Source of the DNA: Firmicutes bacterium UBA4882
Lineage (GTDB): Bacteria > Bacillota > UBA4882
DNA length: 40,105 bases
Reading direction: 5' to 3'
Assembly (NCBI GenBank): GCA_002399265.1
Contig: DHDG01000041.1
Location: forward strand, 1 to 40,105
The notes below the pieces were generated by a model. The model did no database searches and was not told the origin of the DNA. It saw nothing but the letters and a program-made list of their open reading frames with translations. Shown one piece after another: positions 32,282 to 38,514 of this stretch. A program made the position numbers and the translations under genes. Numbering within the stretch: position 1 is the first letter of the stretch; every line of letters begins with the position of its first letter.

Positions 32282-32310
32282 ACTATAACAAATTTCAGAC
32301 GCACAGGCAA
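32282..32310 (-). promoter_or_regulatory. Sigma-A-type promoter of rsfS
   Basis: TTGCCT (32305-32310), 17 bases, TATAGT (32282-32287) on the minus strand. It follows the terminator of the RRM gene and predicts a leader of about 30 bases. Confidence 0.6.
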
Positions 32311-32355
32311 GAGTGACATGGGGGTGGCGTGGGTGGGTGCGTTTCTTGGGGCATG

Positions 32356-32383
32356 AAAAAAGAGGGTGCCCGCAGGCCCCTCT
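32356..32383 (-). terminator. Rho-independent terminator of the RRM-protein gene
   Basis: On the minus strand AGAGGG pairs with CCCTCT, with further pairing of GCC and GGC inside, then TTTTTT (32356-32361). It begins four bases after the RRM stop. Confidence 0.85.
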
Positions 32384-32387
32384 CCAG

Positions 32388-32645
32388 CTACATTCTTGTA
32401 GGACGCGGTTTGGCCTCATTAACAATTATTTCCCGGCCACCCAGATCAACGCCGTTAGTTGCAGTAATGACGCGCTCCACGTCTTCCTCTTCGACCTCAA
32501 CGAAACCATAACCTCTCGACCGACCACTGTCGCGATCTGTGATGATGCGACTGCTTACGACTGTGGCATAGGTGGAGAAGAAATTAGCCAATTCGTCTTC
32601 AGTGGTCCCCCACGGCAGATTCCCGACATACAAAGTTTTACTCAT
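32388..32645 (-). CDS. RRM-type RNA-binding protein
   Basis: An 85-residue single RNA-recognition-motif protein. RNP2 is TLYVGNLPW near the N-terminus and RNP1 is RGYGFVEV near residue 45; the C-terminus is short and basic. Such bacterial proteins resemble cold-induced glycine-rich RNA-binding proteins but lack the glycine tail here. The ATG at 32645 has AGAGGT upstream; a longer reading frame exists but its extra 53 residues have no start signal and span a promoter. It has its own promoter and terminator and occupies the place where yqeK usually lies between nadD and rsfS. Confidence 0.88.
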   Translation of the reverse strand: MSKTLYVGNLPWGTTEDELANFFSTYATVVSSRIITDRDSGRSRGYGFVEVEEEDVERVITATNGVDLGGREIIVNEAKPRPTRM

Positions 32646-32768
32646 CAACCGGCTTACCTCTCTTTCCAGGAACGGGGGATGATACGGCCCTGTACGCTCG
32701 TGATTCCCGATTCCCAATAATCTATCCAGTATTATTTCCAACACCGTTCCCGGTATGCGAGTACGCTC

Positions 32769-32797
32769 CTTATAATATTGGAAATGATGGTTGCCAA
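32769..32797 (-). promoter_or_regulatory. Sigma-A-type promoter of the RRM-protein gene
   Basis: TTGGCA (32792-32797), 17 bases, TATAAG (32769-32774) on the minus strand, directly after the nadD stop. The leader would be about 115 bases, long enough for a cold-shock-type RNA structure, which was not demonstrated. Confidence 0.55.
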
Positions 32798-32800
32798 ATA

Positions 32801-33394
32801 TCAATAAATGCCGTTAGCCTTGATATACCTATAAACCGCCTCTGGCAGCATATAATGGTATGGGCGGCCAGTTTCGATGCGGTTACGGATATCAGTGGAT
32901 GAGATTGAAAACTGCGGCGTATTGATATGATAGACGCGCTCCGGTGGGCAAGATTCCGGATAACGGCTATGAACCATGTCGCCTGCTCCTGGCCTGCCAG
33001 CGACCGCAAAAAAGCATAATTCGGCCAGGCGGCTCGGATTATGCCAGCTGTCAAGCTGGCTAAAGGCGTCCCATCCAATAATAAAATAAACCTCATCCTG
33101 CTCGGCAAGGGTGGCGCGGATGGCTGCGACTGTATCAACGGAATACGAAGGTCCGCTGCGCTGCAGCTCAATATCGCAGACCTGGAAAGCTGGCTCAACC
33201 TTGATCGCCAGTTCGGTCATGCGCAGGCGCTGCTGCACATCGGCAAAAGTGCCATTCTTCTTATGTGGCGGGATACTGCTCGGAATAAACAAGACCCGAT
33301 CCAGTGACAGCTGATGTTGCGCTTCGCTGGCCAGCATCAAGTGGGCGAGATGAATTGGATCAAAGGTGCCGCCAAGTATGCCAAGACGTTGCAT
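32801..33394 (-). CDS. nadD: Nicotinate-nucleotide adenylyltransferase NadD
   Basis: A 197-residue enzyme that makes deamido-NAD from nicotinate mononucleotide and ATP. The nucleotidyltransferase signature GGTFDPIHLAHL (8-19) and the C-terminal ISSTDIRNRI are present, with FIIGWDAFSQLDSW in between (GxD loop). The ATG at 33394 overlaps the yhbY stop by one base (TAATG). The order obg-yhbY-nadD is standard in Firmicutes; the gene that follows here is the RRM gene rather than yqeK. Confidence 0.95.
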   Translation of the reverse strand: MQRLGILGGTFDPIHLAHLMLASEAQHQLSLDRVLFIPSSIPPHKKNGTFADVQQRLRMTELAIKVEPAFQVCDIELQRSGPSYSVDTVAAIRATLAEQDEVYFIIGWDAFSQLDSWHNPSRLAELCFFAVAGRPGAGDMVHSRYPESCPPERVYHINTPQFSISSTDIRNRIETGRPYHYMLPEAVYRYIKANGIY

Positions 33395-33690
33395 TAGTCA
33401 GCCGGCAGCTCAATCCGGGGCTTTTTCACAGAGGCCCTGAAAAGCAGAAAGTTATTGCCCACAACCTGCACAATATCCGCCCCGGTTGCCCCGGCCAGTA
33501 TCTCAGCAATCGCGCGGGCCGTCAAACCCTTATCCGGCAAAAGCCTTACCTTCACAAGCTCTCTTGTTTCCAGCACCCCGTCTGCCTGGCTAATTATCGC
33601 TTCACTGACACCTTCGCGCCCTATGTAAACTACCGGTTCTAACTCATTGCCCATCATTCTGAGATAGCTCCTCGCTTTAGAGGATAGCAA
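33394..33690 (-). CDS. yhbY: CRS1/YhbY-domain RNA-binding protein
   Basis: A protein of about 98 residues made of one CRM domain, which binds pre-50S ribosomal particles. Typical elements are RSYLRMMGNELEPVVYIGREG, here split as NELEPVVYIGREGVSE, then VKVRLLP and ATGADIVQVVGNNFLLFR. The start is uncertain: TTG 33690 has AGGAG eight bases upstream and gives the usual N-terminal length, while ATG 33696 and GTG 33699 crowd that signal. It lies between obg and nadD, sharing a stop/start overlap with nadD. Confidence 0.93.
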   Translation of the reverse strand: MLSSKARSYLRMMGNELEPVVYIGREGVSEAIISQADGVLETRELVKVRLLPDKGLTARAIAEILAGATGADIVQVVGNNFLLFRASVKKPRIELPAD

Positions 33691-33719
33691 CAGCATCACT
33701 CCTATTAATTTATTCTTAG

Positions 33720-33746
33720 CGCGTTATTCACGCCGCGTTATTCACG
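33720..33746. repeat. 13-bp tandem duplication in the obg-yhbY spacer
   Basis: CGCGTTATTCACG occurs at 33720-33732 and 33734-33746, one base apart. It resembles the short tandem duplications near cheY, and is probably a slippage product. Confidence 0.75.
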
Positions 33747-33749
33747 TAA

Positions 33750-35030
33750 TCATTCATTGGAAAGGTCTAATTCGAACTCATTCTTACCGATACGTACCAG
33801 ACTGCCCTCTTCTGCTCCAGCCTGTTTCATGCGTTCCTCCAAACCGATTTTGCGGAAAAGACGCTGTAGCCTGAGCAACGCTTCATCACTGGACAAGTCG
33901 GTCATCGCCACCAACCGCTCAATCGCAATCCCTTGCGCCTCAAAGATATTCTCAGCAGCGTTATAATGAAGCTCGAAATCGCTCAAATTGGTGGGCGGCT
34001 CCTCTGGCTGAACTTCAACCACTGGACCTTCCGGAGCGGGCGAGTTCTTGACCAGATCTGCCAAACGATACAGCGCCTCCTGAAGACCTTGACCTGTGAC
34101 TGCAGAAATTGGAATCACTTCGTAACCCTGTTCCTTGGCAGTGGCAGCCAGTAAATCAAGGTTCGCTTCCGCTCCCGGTATATCCATCTTATTGGCAATA
34201 ATGAGTGCGTTGCGTGCTGCCATGTCCGGACTGAACATGGCTAATTCATGGCGCACATTGCGAAAATCCTCCACCGGACTACGACCTTCAAAGCCTGACA
34301 CATCTACAACATAAGCAATCACGCGTGTTCTTTCCAAGTGCCTTAGGAAATCAAGTCCCAGCCCGACACCTTGATGCGCCCCTTCGATCAATCCCGGGAT
34401 ATCCGCCACTACAAAGCCGCCACCTTCAAAGTCCACGACCCCCAGATTCGGCTCGAGCGTAGTGAAGGGGTAATCGGCGATTTTCGGGCGCGCTGATGAA
34501 ATTCTGGATAGAAAAGTGGATTTACCGGCGTTGGGATAGCCTGCCAAGCCTACGTCGGCAAGCAGTTTGAGCTCCAATGTGACCGCTTTCTCTTCCGCAG
34601 GTTCGCCCCGTTCTGCAAAACCAGGCGCCTGTCTGGTGGCGTTGGCGAAATGGATGTTACCGCGACCGCCGCGGCCACCCCGGGCGGCAATATAGCGTTG
34701 GTTTGGCTGAACCAAATCAGCCAGCACCCGCCCGGCTTCATCAATGACCATTGTTCCCTGCGGCACCGGAATGACCATGTCCTTACCCTGTCGCCCGGAA
34801 CTCCCGCTGCCGCTCCCCGGACGCCCGGATTCAGCCTTAAAGACATGCTGATACCTAAAGTCGCGCAGTGTCGCCAGACCACTGCTGACTTCAAAAACAA
34901 CATCGCCTCCGCGACCACCGTCACCACCGTCCGGTCCGCCGCGCGGCACGTATTTTTCCCGGCGAAAACTGGCGGCTCCGTCACCGCCACGGCCGGAAAC
35001 AACTTTAATTTCAGCATGATCCACAAACAC
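33750..35030 (-). CDS. obg: GTPase Obg (CgtA)
   Basis: A 426-residue ribosome-assembly and stress GTPase. The glycine-rich Obg fold fills residues 1-158 (GRGGDGAASFRREKYVPRGG). The G domain has GYPNAGKST (G1), DIPGLIEGAHQG (G3) and NKMD (G4); an OCT domain closes the C-terminus (FELHYNAAENIFEAQG onward), as in Gram-positive Obg. In Bacillus Obg is needed for Spo0A activation. The start is GTG 35030 with GAAGGAG nine bases upstream. Reading further upstream would translate the palindromic repeat and is rejected. Confidence 0.95.
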   Translation of the reverse strand: MFVDHAEIKVVSGRGGDGAASFRREKYVPRGGPDGGDGGRGGDVVFEVSSGLATLRDFRYQHVFKAESGRPGSGSGSSGRQGKDMVIPVPQGTMVIDEAGRVLADLVQPNQRYIAARGGRGGRGNIHFANATRQAPGFAERGEPAEEKAVTLELKLLADVGLAGYPNAGKSTFLSRISSARPKIADYPFTTLEPNLGVVDFEGGGFVVADIPGLIEGAHQGVGLGLDFLRHLERTRVIAYVVDVSGFEGRSPVEDFRNVRHELAMFSPDMAARNALIIANKMDIPGAEANLDLLAATAKEQGYEVIPISAVTGQGLQEALYRLADLVKNSPAPEGPVVEVQPEEPPTNLSDFELHYNAAENIFEAQGIAIERLVAMTDLSSDEALLRLQRLFRKIGLEERMKQAGAEEGSLVRIGKNEFELDLSNE

Positions 35031-35085
35031 AGCGATACACTCCTTCAAAACAAGGGGACGGTTCTTCCGTCTCCACGACACAAGG

Positions 35086-35162
35086 GGACACAAGGGGACG
35101 GTTCTTTTGTGCCAACGGGACGAAACTGGGGGACAGCACAAAAGAACCGTCCCCTTGTGTCC
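35086..35162. repeat. Perfect 27-bp inverted repeat, REP-like element
   Basis: Arms 35086-35112 and 35136-35162 (core AAGGGGACGGTTCTTTTGTG) are exact complements with a 23-base spacer. Partial copies of the left arm precede it at about 35050-35066 and 35079-35090. It nearly equals the copy at 9425 and lies between the rpmA terminator and the obg ribosome-binding site. Confidence 0.92.
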
Positions 35163-35190
35163 TATTGTCTTCTGCTCCCTATTATGCCCG

Positions 35191-35224
35191 AAAAAAAGAA
35201 GGCCGTACTCTGTCGAACGGCCTT
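35191..35224 (-). terminator. Rho-independent terminator after rpmA
   Basis: AAGGCCGT and ACGGCCTT form a perfect 8-bp stem (35199-35206 with 35217-35224) around a 10-base loop, followed on the minus strand by C and seven T. It separates the ribosomal protein genes from obg. Confidence 0.9.
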
Positions 35225-35238
35225 CGGATTACTTTCAG

Positions 35239-35511
35239 TTACTTCCCGGCAGCGGCTGCTTCCGCATAAACGCTGACCTGTTTACTGTCGCGCCCTTTGC
35301 GTTCGAAAGCCACAAAGCCGTCGATGAGAGCAAAAAGGGTATTGTCACGGCCCAGACCGACATTGTTTCCGGGATGAATTCTGGTTCCCCGTTGGCGCAC
35401 GATAATGCTACCGGAAGTAACCTGCTGACCGCCGTAACATTTAACTCCCAACATCTGAGGATTACTGTCCCGGCCGTTTCTGGAACTACCTACACCCTTC
35501 TTATGAGCCAT
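35239..35511 (-). CDS. rpmA: 50S ribosomal protein L27
   Basis: A 90-residue protein whose N-terminal tail reaches the peptidyl-transferase centre. MAHKKGVGSSRNGRDSN starts directly at the mature sequence: there is no 8-10 residue leader of the kind removed by the protease Prp in most Firmicutes, and no prp gene lies between rplU and rpmA (33 bases). IHPGNNVGLGRDNTLFA is standard. The C-terminus ends in an alanine-rich AEAAAAGK. The ATG at 35511 has AGGAGGTGG upstream. Confidence 0.97.
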   Translation of the reverse strand: MAHKKGVGSSRNGRDSNPQMLGVKCYGGQQVTSGSIIVRQRGTRIHPGNNVGLGRDNTLFALIDGFVAFERKGRDSKQVSVYAEAAAAGK

Positions 35512-35544
35512 GTCCCCACCTCCTAAGCAAATAAATTGTCAATT

Positions 35545-35856
35545 TTAATATTCGATCTTTTCAATGCGCAACGCGGTATACGGCTGACGATGCCCCTTGC
35601 GGACGCGAATGTTCTTTTTGGCCTTGTAACGCAGTGACAAGACCCGGGGTTCCTTATCCTGTGTTAACACAGTAGCGGTAACTTTCGCTCCTTCCAGATA
35701 AGGACGGCCAATTTTCGTCTCGCCCTCTCCAGATACCAACAGAACATGTTCGAGCCCGACTGTCTGGCCGACTTCGGCCGCCAGTTTTTCAACTCGGATG
35801 ACATCGCCTTCTTTAACCCGAAACTGCTTTGCACCGGTTTCAATCACAGCATGCAT
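35545..35856 (-). CDS. rplU: 50S ribosomal protein L21
   Basis: A 103-residue protein beginning MHAVIETGAKQFRV, with YKAKKNIRVRKGHRQPYT near the C-terminus, diagnostic of L21. The ATG at 35856 gives the standard length; AGGAGG lies ten bases upstream, whereas an in-frame GTG at 35865 is too close to it. It has a separate promoter and a structured leader, followed by rpmA. Confidence 0.97.
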   Translation of the reverse strand: MHAVIETGAKQFRVKEGDVIRVEKLAAEVGQTVGLEHVLLVSGEGETKIGRPYLEGAKVTATVLTQDKEPRVLSLRYKAKKNIRVRKGHRQPYTALRIEKIEY

Positions 35857-35951
35857 TGGATGCACACCTCCTCGCCGAGACTCGCCGGTTCAGGCACCAT
35901 CAAGGATTTAAAAGCCTGCCCCGTGCGGTTGCTAACGGGATTTGCCCGCAC
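35857..35951 (-). ncRNA. rplU (L21) mRNA leader with conserved-looking stems
   Basis: About 95 bases separate the predicted transcription start from rplU. GTGCGG pairs with CCGCAC around an inner GGG/CCC stem, and GGCAGGC pairs with GCCTG further on. This resembles the L21 leader family of Firmicutes, which is thought to control ribosomal protein synthesis. The match is by eye only. Confidence 0.5.
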
Positions 35952-35957
35952 TCTGAC

Positions 35958-35986
35958 ATTTTAGCACATCTACCAATCCAGGTCAA
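35958..35986 (-). promoter_or_regulatory. Sigma-A-type promoter of rplU
   Basis: TTGACC (35981-35986), 17 bases, TAAAAT (35958-35963) on the minus strand, overlapping the last codons of the RNase E/G gene. Confidence 0.75.
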
Positions 35987-37713
35987 TGAATCATTTTTCC
36001 CTTGGCATAGGTGCGATAGGCTTTGTCAATGCGCACTCGCACTCGATTGCCAACGCACTGCGCACCATCCTCAATATCAATAACATAACCTTCAATGCGT
36101 CCAATTCCGTCTCCCGGGTTGCTCAAATGCGGCTCGCGCACTTCCACTTCAATAATGTCGCCTTTAGCAACCGGTAACGCAGCTTTCTCAACTTTATCCT
36201 TTGTACCGGACGTGATCAGCTGGACTTTGCCAGCTTCGATCCCCTCATGCCCCCGGATGTAAATAATCCGTCTTAATTCCTCTTCCAGACGCACCAAATT
36301 ACTGCCACCCGGCCCAATCAGGAGTGACGCCACAGATGGATGCGCGTGAAACAGAAAACCCTTATCAGTATTCTGCGCTACAATTTTCCTAATTTCCCGC
36401 TCAGCCTGACTGGCTAAAGCTTCTTTGGAAAAGACTTTACCAGTTCCGCCGCAGTTTGGGCAGTCATCCGTCAGGTACTCCACTAATCCCTGCCGTACCT
36501 TTTTGCGCGTGACTTCCAGTAATCCCAAAGCTGTAAATCCCAGAATGTTGGATTTCGTCTTATCGCTCTTCAGGGCTTCACCCAAAACTCTAATAACCTC
36601 TTCACGATGGTCTTCTTCAATCATGTCGATAAAATCGATGATAATGATGCCTGCCAAATTACGCAGACGCATCTGCCGGGCGATTTCTCTGGCAGCCTCC
36701 AGGTTGGTGGCCACAACAGTATCTTCCAGAGAAGTCTTTCCAATAAATTTACCAGTATTAACATCAATGACGGTCAAAGCTTCCGTCTGGTCGATCACCA
36801 GATAACCGCCGCAGGATAACCAAACCTTACGCTTAAAAGCGCGTTCGATCTCGCTGCTGATGCCATAAAAATCAAAAATTGGCTGTTCATTTCGATATAA
36901 AGCGATTTTGCCTGCGAATGACGGTGCCAGTACTTTCGCCATCTCCAGGCAGCGTTTGTACGTTCCTTCATGATCAACAACGATTTCATCAATGTCGTCT
37001 GTGAAAAAATCACGCATGATACGATAAACCAGATCATGATCTCTGTATAACAGCTGCGGGGTACGGCCGCGTCTCGTTTTTTTGTGGATGCGGCGCCACG
37101 CATTCAGTAGAAAATTGAGGTCTCCCGCGAGCTCATCTTCTGCAATGCCTTCAGCGACTGTCCTGACAATGACCCCGCATCCCGCAGGTTTCAGCCGCCC
37201 GGCCATGGCACGCAACCGCTCCCGCTCTTTTTCATCCACTATTCGGCGGGAAACTCCCACATAATCGACATTTGGCATTAACACCAGATATCTGCCAGCG
37301 ATCGTCAGCTGGGTAACCACGCGGGCACCCTTGGTACCAATCGGTTCCTTGATCACCTGCACCAACAGATCCTGACCTTCTTTTAATAAGGAACTGATAT
37401 TAGGTGTGTCTTTGTCTTTATCTTTATCTTTGTCTTTTCCCTTCGGAATTTCCGGAGTATCATCCTCGCATTCAAAGATACTTTTCGGACGAATGATGTC
37501 ATCAACGTACAAAAAAGCATTGCGATCCAGTCCAATATTAACAAATGCTGCTTCCATTCCAGGCAACACATTCTCAACCTTACCACGATAGATATTCCCC
37601 ACGACCCGCTCATCATCGGCGCGTTCAAACGCCAACTCGCCAAGGAGGCCGTTTTCGAGAATGGCAACTCTCGTCTCATTAATGCCGGCATTGATCACGA
37701 TAACCTGAGACAA
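35983..37713 (-). CDS. rng: Ribonuclease E/G family protein with C-terminal TRAM-like domain
   Basis: This 576-residue endoribonuclease has an S1-containing N-terminus (GNIYRGKVENVLPGMEAAFV), the catalytic aspartates in VIDVNTGKF and IIIDFIDM, and the zinc-link CPNCGGTGK. A (KD)5 stretch encoded by hexanucleotide repeats interrupts the S1 region at about residues 93-102. The last 60 residues (VAKGDIIEVEVREP...GDGIGRIEGYV) look like a TRAM RNA-binding domain, absent from enterobacterial RNase G. The start is TTG 37713 with GGGGAG nine bases upstream. It is followed by rplU, as in other Firmicutes that carry this enzyme. Confidence 0.93.
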   Translation of the reverse strand: MSQVIVINAGINETRVAILENGLLGELAFERADDERVVGNIYRGKVENVLPGMEAAFVNIGLDRNAFLYVDDIIRPKSIFECEDDTPEIPKGKDKDKDKDKDTPNISSLLKEGQDLLVQVIKEPIGTKGARVVTQLTIAGRYLVLMPNVDYVGVSRRIVDEKERERLRAMAGRLKPAGCGVIVRTVAEGIAEDELAGDLNFLLNAWRRIHKKTRRGRTPQLLYRDHDLVYRIMRDFFTDDIDEIVVDHEGTYKRCLEMAKVLAPSFAGKIALYRNEQPIFDFYGISSEIERAFKRKVWLSCGGYLVIDQTEALTVIDVNTGKFIGKTSLEDTVVATNLEAAREIARQMRLRNLAGIIIIDFIDMIEEDHREEVIRVLGEALKSDKTKSNILGFTALGLLEVTRKKVRQGLVEYLTDDCPNCGGTGKVFSKEALASQAEREIRKIVAQNTDKGFLFHAHPSVASLLIGPGGSNLVRLEEELRRIIYIRGHEGIEAGKVQLITSGTKDKVEKAALPVAKGDIIEVEVREPHLSNPGDGIGRIEGYVIDIEDGAQCVGNRVRVRIDKAYRTYAKGKMIH

Positions 37714-37719
37714 GCCTCC

Positions 37720-38514
37720 TCACTCCCCTTCAATCTTTACTTCCGGCCATTTTAGTAGAACATTCCCGAAAGGATCCGCCCAATTCTGGCCGGACTTTCC
37801 ATATAGTCCAGCCCGGTGGAGTTCATTGGGCGCAGCCCCTTTCCTGATAAACGGAATCAGCGCATCCTGCGGCTTTAAGTTATTAGCCGATCCAGCTGCC
37901 AAGAAAAGGTCACAGATCAATTCTTCTCCGGAAACAGCCCATTGTGCCTGGTCAATGCCACTGCGGAGATCGATCGTCCTCAACCCTTTGCGCGTCTCTG
38001 TCTCAATCGGAAACTGTTCTGACTCCAGAATACGTTTCCCGAGCGCGATCAGTTCTTCTGCCGTGGCAAAATCGCCGATCGCCAGACGCACCCGATAGGA
38101 CGCACGCATAATGAAATCTGACAACGACTGGCCGTTATCAATATAGCTGCCGTCAATCAAGCTCAAACCGGGTGGAAGGTGCCGACCGATCTTTTCCAAG
38201 AGTGCACTCTGTTCCGGCCGCGCAGTTAAGATGAGGTCGCAGTACTCAGCACTACTGGAAGCACCGAGCGGCAGGGCTGGCCCGAAAGATATCCTGTAAT
38301 GAGGATGAAATCCTTCCGTCAGGGCTACCGGCAATTGCAGCCGCCTTACGGTGCGTTCAAACGCCCGCATCAGATCCAGATGCGATATGAACCGGCCATG
38401 TTCTTTCTTTTGCAGCCGTAATCTTAATATATGAAAAGTGTTTGCGGTGGCGGTAGCGGTGACGGTGGCTGCGTCCCCAGCGCCCACTGCATTCGCGGTA
38501 TTCAGGGTTGTCAT
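37720..38514 (-). CDS. DUF2344 (TIGR03936) radical SAM-linked protein
   Basis: A 264-residue protein that typically accompanies the TIGR03960 radical SAM protein, either as a neighbour or as a fused domain. The family motif EHGRFISHLDLMRAFERT is visible as GRFISHLDLMRAFERTVRR, then LTEGFHPHYRISFGPALPLG. The N-terminal 25 residues are low complexity (TATATA-like, coded by ACCGCN repeats) and are probably not part of the fold. The ATG overlaps the radical SAM stop by four bases (ATGA). Its biochemical function is unknown; a role in tRNA or ribosome modification is only a guess. Confidence 0.9.
   Translation of the reverse strand: MTTLNTANAVGAGDAATVTATATANTFHILRLRLQKKEHGRFISHLDLMRAFERTVRRLQLPVALTEGFHPHYRISFGPALPLGASSSAEYCDLILTARPEQSALLEKIGRHLPPGLSLIDGSYIDNGQSLSDFIMRASYRVRLAIGDFATAEELIALGKRILESEQFPIETETRKGLRTIDLRSGIDQAQWAVSGEELICDLFLAAGSANNLKPQDALIPFIRKGAAPNELHRAGLYGKSGQNWADPFGNVLLKWPEVKIEGE

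Noticed and set aside
35031..35141. In-frame upstream extension of obg
   Set aside because: It translates the palindromic repeat (KRTVPLCPLVS-like) and has no ribosome-binding site; GTG 35030 has a good one.
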